Positions 50,859 through 60,000 of a stretch of DNA of 60,000 bases are shown piece by piece; position 1 is the first letter of the stretch, and each line of letters opens with the position of its first letter. Source of the DNA: Chrysomallon squamiferum (Eukaryota; Mollusca; Gastropoda; Neomphalida; Peltospiridae); contig CM022674.1 in NCBI GenBank assembly GCA_012295275.1, positions 2,485,742 to 2,545,741 on the forward strand. The letters are read 5' to 3'. The notes beneath the pieces are model-generated. The model ran no database searches, had not been told where the DNA came from, and was given only the letters and a program-made list of their open reading frames with translations. A program made the position numbers and the translations under genes.

Positions 50859-51250
50859 GTGTTTATATTATTTGGAAACAACATTTCTGAACGCTTAGGA
50901 ATGCGTATATATATTTCAGAAGAACATTTTGGAAAGCCAACAAAACTGAAAATATTTCAGAGGAATATTTTAGGTATCCAAAGAAAGTGCATGCATTGCA
51001 GAAAATCAGTTTTGGAATTGAAGAGGAGTGCATATATTTTAGAAAAACAATTTGGAAAGCGAAGAAAAATGTATATATTTCAGAAGGAAAGATTTGGAAG
51101 CATAGAAAAATTTTCCTATTTGAAGATAAACGTTAGAAGCTCAGAACAGTGTATATATTTGAGAAGAATTTTTTAGAAAGGCAAGGACAGTGTTTGTGTT
51201 TGATAAGAACATTTTAGTAAGCCAGCAGGTCTGTGTAAATAAGATAGAAA
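50859..51250 (+). repeat. Degenerate 39-42-bp tandem repeat, copy 1
   Basis: About eight units of the type TATATTTCAGAAGAACATTT-TGGAAAGC... with A-rich ends. Unit lengths of 39 and 42 bp keep one frame open through 105 codons (50859-51176) with a 13-14-residue periodicity (IYF...FGK..K). The corresponding array in copy 2 is 41 bp and closed by stops, so coding is doubtful. Many units contain TATTTCAG, which resembles a splice acceptor. Confidence 0.75.
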
Positions 51251-51362
51251 CATTTCAGAAAGGCAAGAATTGTATAAATATGTCAACAGAACATTTATTC
51301 GGAATGTTTCTATGTTACTTGTATTAAAAAATATGTCATTTCTTTGCAAAATTTTATTTGAT

Positions 51363-51368
51363 AATAAA
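51363..51368 (+). terminator. AATAAA of duplicated locus, copy 1
   Basis: AATAAA in a segment conserved in copy 2 (TTTGCAAAATTTTATTTxxT before it and TTTGAAGGTGCATGTATTTT after it). Could be the polyadenylation signal of the same transcription unit. Confidence 0.35.
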
Positions 51369-51494
51369 GTCCATTTGGGAAAGATCTTCGTATTCATTTT
51401 ATTTTCTACTTTGAAGGTGCATGTATTTTTTTGTTTCTGCAAGCTTTTTATACAATTTCATATTTCTTTGCTTCAGAGATATAACACCCAGTTA

Positions 51495-51660
51495 GAAACA
51501 CACACACACACACACACTCAAACACACATTCGTACACAAACACACATTCATACACAAACACACATTCATACACAAACACACATTCGTACACAAACACACA
51601 TTCGTACACAAACACACATTCGTACACAAACACACATTCATTCCCAAACACACACTTAGG
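51495..51660. repeat. (CA)n and 18-bp minisatellite
   Basis: Unit ACACATTCxTACACAAAC, about seven copies with 18-bp spacing from about 51525, with x mostly G or A. This block has no counterpart in copy 2 of the locus. Confidence 0.93.
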
Positions 51661-52925
<1,265 letters not shown>

Positions 52926-53234
52926 ATCGACAACTCTGTTTTCAATGAAGCCAGAGAATTTACACGACATATTTTATGTACGTATGCACCTAACATCAGA
53001 CATTAACTACACTGTCGCCATTTCTGGAATTACTGTTTCAGTTATCTCCTTCTTACATTATATTTTATTTTTGAATTGAGATTTAAGTCCTTTTACTTTC
53101 TATTTTCTCTCTTTCAATTATATTTAAACCAACTACAAAAAGAAAGAAGGAAAATAAAGACTGCAAATAAAATTATAAAACTATTTCATGAAGAAAAGAA
53201 GGAAAGAAAATTATGTAAAAAAAGAAAAAATATG

Positions 53235-53515
53235 AAAGAGAGAGAGAGAGAGAATTAAACGCATCTATGGTTTTACTAACAATAGCAATAATCGAAATAG
53301 ATAAACAAATATAATAAATAAATAAATAAATAAATAAATAAACAAATAAATAAATAATAATAATTGATTCAAATAATATAAATATAATGATCTAAAATGA
53401 AAAAGTAAAAGAACTATTAAACTACCGCTGACGCACTTGTAAAGACAAACAAGTCAGTTCTTTATGTCTTCTGTGAATTTTTCACGAAAATCAGTTACAT
53501 AGCAAAGTTACCCTG
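53235..53515 (+). repeat. Upstream segment of the duplicated locus, copy 2
   Basis: Starts with a short GA tract, contains (AAAT)n at 53310-53360 and ends in AAGTTACCCTGCAGATTTCA, which continues directly into the promoter-like block. Confidence 0.85.
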
Positions 53516-53794
53516 CAGATTTCAGTGACGCCGAGCTAGCGATATTAAAGTTCAGTGAAATTTAGCGAACAGAAAACTCTGCAATCTGATAGGACAGCGT
53601 GATAATTATTCATTCCTCTTTTGCCTGATCACGTTTTATCACTCTGGTTTCCTGTTACGCACAGCACGACTGCTATCTGGTACAGTTAGTTTCTCTTTAT
53701 AAGGAAAGCTTTGTCTGTTTGCCGTTCACATTGCTGCCAGCTTGCTGACTGAACAACGAACACTCACAAACGTACAAATCTTAAATTTTTTGCT
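53508..53794 (+). promoter_or_regulatory. Promoter-like block of duplicated locus, copy 2
   Basis: Nearly identical to 50254-50532, with TATAAG at 53698-53703. The inverted CCAAT is altered (GATAGG instead of GATTGG), one of only about three differences. Confidence 0.5.
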
Positions 53795-53977
53795 ATGTCT
53801 ATCGTACTTCCTTCAGCTCTTACGTTCTCGTGTGCCAGAGAAGAAGAAATGACGGGACAGAAGTCTGACGATTTCTTCATGAAGAGAGAGGAACAAAGTT
53901 CCTTTTCGATGACACCAAATGAATATGACATCAGTGGAAGCATTGGTGAATTCATCGCAGAACGACAAAACACCTAA
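53795..53977 (+). CDS. Short duplicated ORF, copy 2, probably truncated; product unknown
   Basis: 60 codons. It shares codons 1-24 exactly with copy 1, then carries replacement changes at codons 25, 34-37, 46, 49, 51, 55, 58 and 60. AAA codon 61 becomes a TAA stop, 12 bp before the donor-like CTG|GTAAGA. If the product needs the following exon, this copy is a pseudogene; if the short peptide is itself the product, it is a divergent paralogue. No family recognised. Confidence 0.35.
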   Translation: MSIVLPSALTFSCAREEEMTGQKSDDFFMKREEQSSFSMTPNEYDISGSIGEFIAERQNT

Positions 53978-54069
53978 ACATTTCTCTGGTAAGATTTCAT
54001 TTAAAAGTTCATCCGAAGAACATTCTTGGGAAGGTGAGAAGAACATTGTAGAAGCCAGGAAGACTATAT

Positions 54070-54320
54070 GTCTTTGTGGAATCGAAGAAAAGTGTGTATA
54101 TTTCAGAAGAACACTTTGGAAAGCGAGGATACGTTTTTATACGTGAGAAGAACATATTAAAGAGCGGAGAACAAAGTATACATTTGAGGAGAACATTTTA
54201 GAAAGCGAAGAACAATGTATACGTTTGAGGAGAACATTTTAAAAAGCGAAGAACAGTGTATACATTTGAGGAGAACATTTTAGAAAGGCAAGAAAAGTAT
54301 TTGTATTTGAAAAGAACAGT
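54070..54320 (+). repeat. 41-bp tandem repeat, copy 2
   Basis: Units of the form AGAACAxxGTATACATTTGA-GGAGAACATTTTAGAAAGC, most regular at 54168-54295 with 41-bp spacing and each containing a stop (TTTTAG or TTTTAA). Homologous to 50859-51250. Confidence 0.88.
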
Positions 54321-54385
54321 TTTGCGAACTGTCTTTGTTACTTTCATTAGGAAATATTTCCTTACTTTGCAAAATTTTATTTCTT

Positions 54386-54391
54386 AATAAA
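54386..54391 (+). terminator. AATAAA of duplicated locus, copy 2
   Basis: Sits at the position equivalent to 51363 in copy 1, in a shared context. Possible polyadenylation signal. Confidence 0.35.
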
Positions 54392-54479
54392 ATCCTTTTG
54401 AAAATGATCTTCTTATTCTTTTTATTTATTTCCTTTGAAGGTGCATGTATTTTCTGTTTGCTCATGTCTGTATAACCAT

Positions 54480-54696
54480 TTCCTTTTTCTTTGCATCAGA
54501 AATAGACGGAAACAATGTATTTTGTTAATTACAATGAGCCTTTTTTACAAGCTAAATCTTCTGCTTTGCCTGTTTTCTTTCTTTCCTTCTGCTTTACATT
54601 CATCGTTTTGTTTATGATATCTAGATTAGTTTATTTACTGATTTATTTAATGTTATTACCGAGCTACTGTTATTGAAAATATTACATTTTTTATTT

Positions 54697-54734
<38 letters not shown>

Positions 54735-55629
54735 CTGGGGTCATTCATTAATTATTTAACATCGGAAAACATTACAAATATTATGGACTGTGAACCAAGA
54801 ATGAATGTTGTTGTAATGTCTTAAAATTTATATTAAACTATAATTTTTTCGAGTTCAAAATATTTTTTTAACCTTTTATTTGTTTGTTATTAATCCTTCT
54901 CCTTGGAAATGTTTCCGTACATCATGGCTACGTTTTTCAACAACATAAAATGATCAATAAAAAGTACATCATTTACTGGAAATCAATAATAAAGGTTAAA
55001 AACAGAAAGGGAAGAAAGCAAGAAACGAAACGGCTGTTAATTCAGACGTAACCAAATTACAGATTATAAATTTCAGATTCCAAAACATATTGCAATGAGA
55101 TATACAAATTTTGTTAAAATATACTATTTTCCTTTTCCAGGACCATGTCTTTTAGCTTCAGGGACCTTTCTGTCGACTTCTTTGCACAGGTTTCCAATCC
55201 ATTTATACACTGTGCCTCTCTCTCCTTTCTAAATAGTTTAAACGTGGTCATTACGATACTGATGAATTTCTTTACACGGGTTTGCTTTCACAGTTTAATA
55301 TCTGCCCATCCTGGTCATTTCAACAACGAAGGCTGAGATAATGTGCACATTCTGTCAATTAAAACCCTCAGGACTTGAATTTCCAAAGACAGTTGTTACC
55401 CATGAAACTGAAAAGACGTTTAAAAACCATCTAGTCAACGCAGTTCTCCATTCTTTCTACCCTGATGTGTGAGACGATGTCGTTCCTCAGAACTGTCTTT
55501 GAGCTATCTGTGAATTGTCCACACCTAGGATTTCCCTTATAGCTGAGTTGGCTAGATATGTCTGTATGGCCTTATTTCTATATTCATATGTCTTGTCTAT
55601 ATCTACGAACTGCCTGTGTCCATAAATTT

Positions 55630-55630
<1 letters not shown>
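54480..55630. other. Region with duplicated-locus tail, poly-T and unique sequence
   Basis: Duplicated sequence to about 54835 with poly-T 54697-54734; unique from 54840. On the minus strand around 55120-55300 a frame reads KLFRKEREAQCINGLETC, and around 55490-55570 another reads [18 protein letters not shown]. Both look less random than the rest, but neither has start, splice or family support. Confidence 0.35.
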
Positions 55631-55632
<2 letters not shown>

Positions 55633-55660
<28 letters not shown>

Positions 55661-55672
55661 GTATTTATGTAT

Positions 55673-55737
<65 letters not shown>

Positions 55738-55800
55738 CATACATACATACATATATGTGTGTATTTGTTTATATATATATATATATATATGTATGTATAT
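55633..55800. repeat. (TA)n and (TATG)n microsatellites
   Basis: TA tracts at 55630-55648, 55683-55733 and 55772-55790, with TATG/CATA units between. Confidence 0.95.
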
Positions 55801-55917
55801 ACATTAATTTTGTTATGTCGATGAATGTCGACACAGAGAAACACACATATCCACATATTCATAGATAGAAATTTCATAGACGAAGACGATTCATATGCAG
55901 GAATTCTGAATAAGATA

Positions 55918-56855
55918 GCTATGAACTGTGCGTAAGCTATTTATGAACTGTCAGTAAGCTATCTATGAACGGTCAATAAGATATCTATGAACGGTCAATA
56001 AGCTATCTATGAACTGTCAGTAAGATACTTAAAAGCTGTCAGTAAGATATATATGAACTATCAGTAAATTATTTACGAGCTGTTTGTAAGATACTATAAA
56101 CTGTCAGTAAGCTATCAGTGAACTGTCAGTAAGTTATTAATGAACTGTTAGATTGATATCTATGAATTATCAGTAAGCTATTTATAAACTGTCAGTAAGT
56201 TATCTATGAACTGTCAGTAAGTTATCTATGAACTATCAGTAGGATATCTATGACTTGTCAGAATGCTGTCTATGAACTGTAAATAAGCTATCTAAGAACT
56301 GTCAGTAAACTATCAGCTGTCAGTAAGCTATCTATAAACTGTCAGTAAGCTATGAACTGTCAGTATGTTGTCTATGAACTGTCAGTAAGCTATCTATAAA
56401 CTGTCAGTAAGCTATCTATGAATTGTCAGTAAGCTATTTGTTAACTGTCAGTAAGCTATCTATGAACTGCCAGTAAGCTTTGATTAACTGTCAGTAAGTT
56501 ATCTATGAACGGTCGGTAAGCTATCTCTGAAATGTCAGTTAGATATCTATGAACCCTCAATAAGATATCTATGAACTGTTTGTAAAATATCTATGAATTG
56601 TTAGTAAGTTATCAATGAATTGTCAGTAAGTTATCTATGATTTGTCAGTAAGTTATCTATGAACTGTCAGTAAGCTATCTATGAACTGTCAGTAGGATAA
56701 CTATGAACTGTTTGTAAAATACCTATGAACTGTCAGTAATCTATTTATAATCTGTAAGTCAGTTATCTATGAATTCACAGTAAGTTATCTAAGATTTGTC
56801 AGTAAGTTACCTATGAATTGTCAGTAGGATGTCTATGAACTGTCAGGGAGCTGTC
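55918..56855. repeat. 22-bp degenerate minisatellite, about 40 copies
   Basis: Unit contains AAGCTATCTATGAACTGTCA and is 22 bp, with many point variants (GTTATC, AGATAT, AATTGT) and occasional shortened units. Spans about 940 bp. No stop-free frame persists. Confidence 0.93.
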
Positions 56856-57480
56856 AGGGAATCGACTTGTACATTGAAATTCTTTTTATTTGGGAATCAT
56901 TTTGTTTTGATGTAAAGTTTTTGTAGGTGACAACGAAATCTATATGTTGGTGCCTACTATCAAGGGGAGTGGTGAACCGAGAAATAATATTTTTTAAAAA
57001 AGTCAGCTTCATTTAGATTTTAATATTATTTACCATTGCAGGATAAAAGAAAAAACTGATTATTGTTCTGTTAGTCTATCCTTCGGAGGAGGCATCCATA
57101 TTGCAAGACAGCAACCAGTTATTTCATATATACATATTAATATAAGACATTTATATTACAATAACAAATTTACCAGTTGCTTCTTGCGATATCTAAGAAT
57201 AAATTTTAGTTTGCAATATTTTCCGAAAGTGAATAAGAAAATGACTCTGCCGCTCTTTGTCTAAAGTTTGCATTTTGAAAGTCTGTCATTTGAATTAAAA
57301 TGTTCAATGGTCTGAAGCCTAAAAACTAAAATGCAGGTTTCAGTAAAATAAAGGGTTTTTTTTTAATTTTGCAACATTTTTAGATGATTTTAGTGAATTC
57401 GGCGAAATCCAGATCCCTGACTTTTGTTTCAATCGATCTAAAAGTTCTTACCCAAATTCAGCAGTACCCGATGTATAATT
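56856..57480. other. Unique AT-rich spacer
   Basis: No gene recognised. Confidence 0.4.
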
Positions 57481-57486
57481 TATTTG

Positions 57487-57488
<2 letters not shown>

Positions 57489-57540
<52 letters not shown>
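57489..57540. repeat. (CA)n microsatellite
   Basis: About 50 bp of pure CA. A frame of 88 codons crossing it is repeat-derived in its centre and unrecognised elsewhere. Confidence 0.97.
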
Positions 57541-57542
<2 letters not shown>

Positions 57543-57791
57543 TTTCTTGGCATATCTAGTATATCTCTGTTGTTATTTGCTGTTACTGTTGTTTGTTTTA
57601 TTATTGTTATTACTGTTTATGCCGACCCCCCGTGTACTAACCATCCATGAGTCAACGTTCTAACAAAATACGTAATAACGTACGTCATTAATTTGCACGT
57701 CCTAGTTAATATTCTTGTTGGCATAGAGACATGACGTAAGTAGAGAGAACCAGTTTTATTAATTTTATTTTTATTACTCTGTTCGTTTTAA

Positions 57792-57794
<3 letters not shown>

Positions 57795-57842
<48 letters not shown>
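57795..57842. repeat. (ATT)n microsatellite
   Basis: About 47 bp of ATT. Confidence 0.96.
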
Positions 57843-57844
<2 letters not shown>

Positions 57845-58419
57845 AAAAAAAATGTCTGAAATATTTATTTATCGATAAATTCAGTACGTCATTCATCAAT
57901 TGATTCTTTGATTCATGTATTGCTTATCTTATTGGTTTATCCATTTATAAGCACTCATTCTTCAGCGTATAATAACAATAATAATAGAAGAAATAACATG
58001 AAAATAGATAAAGCTTGTTTTATTTTGTATTTCTGGGATTCGACAATACTTGGAATCGACGTTCGAAACGCACATAAATGATTTATGAATTAATGCTCAG
58101 TTTAATGAATTCGCCAGTATGAAAGGGAAAATTTTTTTTTTACAAAAAAGCAAAAACAAAAAATTAAATAAAATTACAAACATAACAAAATTTTTTTTTT
58201 TAAATTTAAAAAATAATAACAAAAATTAATAAAACAAATTTACGTAAACAACAACAGCATAGTTGGTTTGCTTTGGATGAAGAAAACAAAGTTAAAGAAT
58301 TCATCTGTCAATGGCCTTGTCAATATTCCAGGTCTGGTTGCCGTAACATCCAGGTAATAAGTATATAAACACTGTGATACGAAACTTAAATCAACCCTTG
58401 TCCACTAAAACCGAACATG

Positions 58420-58420
<1 letters not shown>
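57843..58420. other. AT-rich spacer
   Basis: Unique sequence with A/T homopolymers near 58130-58205. No gene recognised. Confidence 0.4.
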
Positions 58421-58512
<92 letters not shown>

Positions 58513-58532
58513 CACACACACACACACACAGA
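58421..58532. repeat. (GA)n-(GACA)-(CA)n compound microsatellite
   Basis: GA 58422-58502, then GACA, then CA to 58530. It lies about 150 bp beyond the probable 3' end of the VKOR-like gene. Confidence 0.96.
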
Positions 58533-58687
58533 AACAGAGCTAGAGAAGAGAGAAATGAAAAAGCTAGGCAGACAGAGAGGAGATAAAAGAAAAAAAGAGA
58601 TAGCTACAGATAAATAATAAACTAACAATAACTGAACTTTGTGATGAATAAAAAATAACAGTTACGACAGACATTCAGTAGTCCTTG

Positions 58688-58693
58688 TTTATT
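58688..58693 (-). terminator. Polyadenylation signal of the VKOR-like gene
   Basis: AATAAA on the minus strand 37 bp after the stop codon, the only one close by. It implies a very short 3' UTR. Confidence 0.55.
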
Positions 58694-58730
58694 CTTGTGA
58701 GGAGAACAAATAATCCTTTTTTTTTTTTTT

Positions 58731-58930
58731 TTACATATATGGTGTATATGAATATAGCGCGTAATTTAGATAGAGGAGTGATGCGTTCACGATGTAGGTG
58801 GAAATGCAGACAAGGCACACGGCTCTGAGGACGACAAACAGAACAATGGCCAGATAGAGGGAGCCAAGTCCTGCTGCTACAGAGCAGTAGAAGAGCAGAC
58901 ACGACGCCGCGTTGTGATCGGGTAGAAATG
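58731..58930 (-). CDS. Vitamin K epoxide reductase (VKORC1-like), terminal exon 3
   Basis: 65 codons after a split codon. The minus strand has TTGCTGTTTATTTTCAG directly before the exon, a strong acceptor, and a TAA stop at 58733-58731. The protein reads GSLYLAIVLFVVLRAVCLVC-ISTYIVN, matching the last two membrane helices and the CxxC redox site of VKORC1 (human GSVYLAWILF, FCIVC and TTYAIN). These ER-membrane enzymes reduce vitamin K epoxide and quinone to support gamma-carboxylation. The warfarin-associated TYA motif is TYI here. The C-terminus ends NYALYSYTPYM without the basic ER-type tail of vertebrates. The exon enters in the same phase that exon 2 ends in (phase 1). Confidence 0.93.
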
Positions 58931-59589
58931 CTGAAAATAAACAGCAAACAGTTTCATGCACGCGTTTAGATTTTAAAAGTTGTCATCGTCGATGTCGTGG
59001 TAGCAGCATTAGTAGTAGTAACAACAGTAATAGTAGCTGTAGTAGTAGCAGTAATATTATTAGTAATAATAATAATAGTATATTAGTAGTAATAGTAGTA
59101 ATAGTAATCGTATTAATAGTATTAGTCGCAATGGTAATTGTATTAGTAAAAGAAATAATAATAACAGAAGTTGTAGTATTTGTATTAGTAGCAGTAGTAA
59201 TAGTATTGGTATTAACTATTCTTAAACAATAAGAGCGATAGCCTTGGTAGTAATAAAAGGAATAGTAAGATTAGTTCTAGTAGTTACTGCAGTAGGACTA
59301 AATAAATAAACAGTTTGAGAAAATTGTTGAGATTACTGCTACAAACATTGCTACCGCTACGTCTACGACTACTATGACAACTACTACTGCCACTATTACT
59401 ATTACAACAATTACCAGACTTCTGCTACAATAACTGCTACTATTGCGACTATTACTATTACTATAATTTCTAGAGTTGTACCTTAAAATAGCTACTATTG
59501 CAACTACAACTGCAGCTACTGTTTGTATTATAATTACTACTAGACTTCTACTACAAGATGATGATGATGATGACGATAATAATAATAAT

Positions 59590-59637
<48 letters not shown>

Positions 59638-59638
59638 G

Positions 59639-59669
<31 letters not shown>

Positions 59670-59731
59670 AAAGAAAGATGATGATAATTATGATACTGAT
59701 TTTAATTACGAAAATGTTCATGATTTCTCAC
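58931..59731 (-). other. Intron 2 of the VKOR-like gene, filled with trinucleotide repeats
   Basis: 801 bp with GT at the 59731 side (GTGAGA) and AG at the 58931 side. Most of it (58985-59670) is imperfect AGT/ACT, GAT, AAT and GAA triplets, so all frames inside are repeat artefacts. Confidence 0.85.
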
Positions 59732-59841
59732 CAAGAAGAATCTGAGACGTGTAGAAAATGATTCCCAGTGTGCAGTTTCGCTGGTTCAGAAAATGTTCCG
59801 GTCCTAATATAAGTGAAACAATGCCAAAGCCTTTACCATAT
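59732..59841 (-). CDS. Vitamin K epoxide reductase (VKORC1-like), exon 2
   Basis: 110 bp bounded on the minus strand by TTTCACTTACAG (acceptor) and GTGAGAAATC (donor). It translates as YGKGFGIVSLILGPEHFLNQ-RNCTLGIIFYTSQILL, aligning with human VKORC1 exon 2 ([33 protein letters not shown]). Length and both phases equal those I recall for human exon 2 (c.174-283). The Asn corresponding to human N80 is kept; human F83 is Leu. Exon 1, with the loop Cys pair and first helix, must lie beyond position 60000, so the gene is partial in this window. Confidence 0.92.
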
Positions 59842-59865
59842 CTGTAAGTGAAACATAAAAAATAT

Positions 59866-60000
<135 letters not shown>

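Noticed and set aside
55487-55744. Possible similarity of [18 protein letters not shown] to a serine-carboxypeptidase-like segment
   Set aside because: The match is too short and I see no catalytic motif or continuing frame, so no assignment was made.

Overview
This is eukaryotic, AT-rich, intron-bearing nuclear DNA. It is saturated with microsatellites: CT/GA tracts of up to about 210 bp, ATT, TTTA, CA, TCTA/TCTG, AGT trinucleotides and one 1.7-kb pentanucleotide array. The two recognisable host genes, the kinds of mobile element and the repeat load suggest an invertebrate, probably a lophotrochozoan and most likely a mollusc. That placement is inference; species cannot be assigned. No bacterial or CRISPR feature was seen.

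Host genes. (1) 11120-12301 (+) encodes an apparently complete 393-residue class A GPCR in one GC-rich exon. It has an aminergic Asp in TM3, DRY, NPxxY and TM3/TM7 signatures closest to the 5-HT6 serotonin receptor. A CpG-richer segment with two inverted CCAAT boxes (8457-8680), a perfect donor (8877), a strong acceptor (10784) and an AATAAA (12969) allow a two-exon model with a non-coding first exon. (2) 59841-58731 (-) holds exons 2 and 3 of a vitamin K epoxide reductase (VKORC1-like) gene, with the CxxC active site, good splice sites and an AATAAA. Exon 1 lies beyond the right edge. (3) At 50.2-54.8 kb a locus is duplicated 3,262 bp apart. Each copy has a TATA-containing upstream block, a short first-exon-like ORF ending near a splice-donor sequence, a 41-bp tandem repeat and an AATAAA. 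The ORF is unidentified, and every codon difference between the copies is a replacement or nonsense change.

Mobile and repeat landscape. There is an internally deleted Tigger/pogo-type DNA transposon (46425-47172), a probable tRNA-related SINE (37150-37322, -), a 350-bp-arm inverted repeat (47178-48638) and a decayed zinc-finger-like tandem array (17529-17812). A composite non-coding repeat family is built from fixed blocks joined by microsatellites, sometimes with a 62-bp minisatellite inside. It occurs at 19.9-21.3 kb (inverted), as a head-to-tail array at 29.65-34.1 kb, and at 45.6-46.1 kb.

Layout. 0-8.4 kb is mostly simple repeats. 8.4-13 kb is the GPCR gene. 13-50 kb is repeat-rich with no confidently coding host gene, but has several degenerate minisatellites and isolated motif clusters (three CRE sites at 40.7 kb, a perfect RFX X-box at 41.9 kb). 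50-55 kb is the duplicated locus. 55.6-57 kb has TA/TATG repeats and a 22-bp minisatellite. 58.7-60 kb is the VKOR gene end. No functional link between the two recognised genes is evident. Coordinates of degenerate repeats are by eye and approximate.
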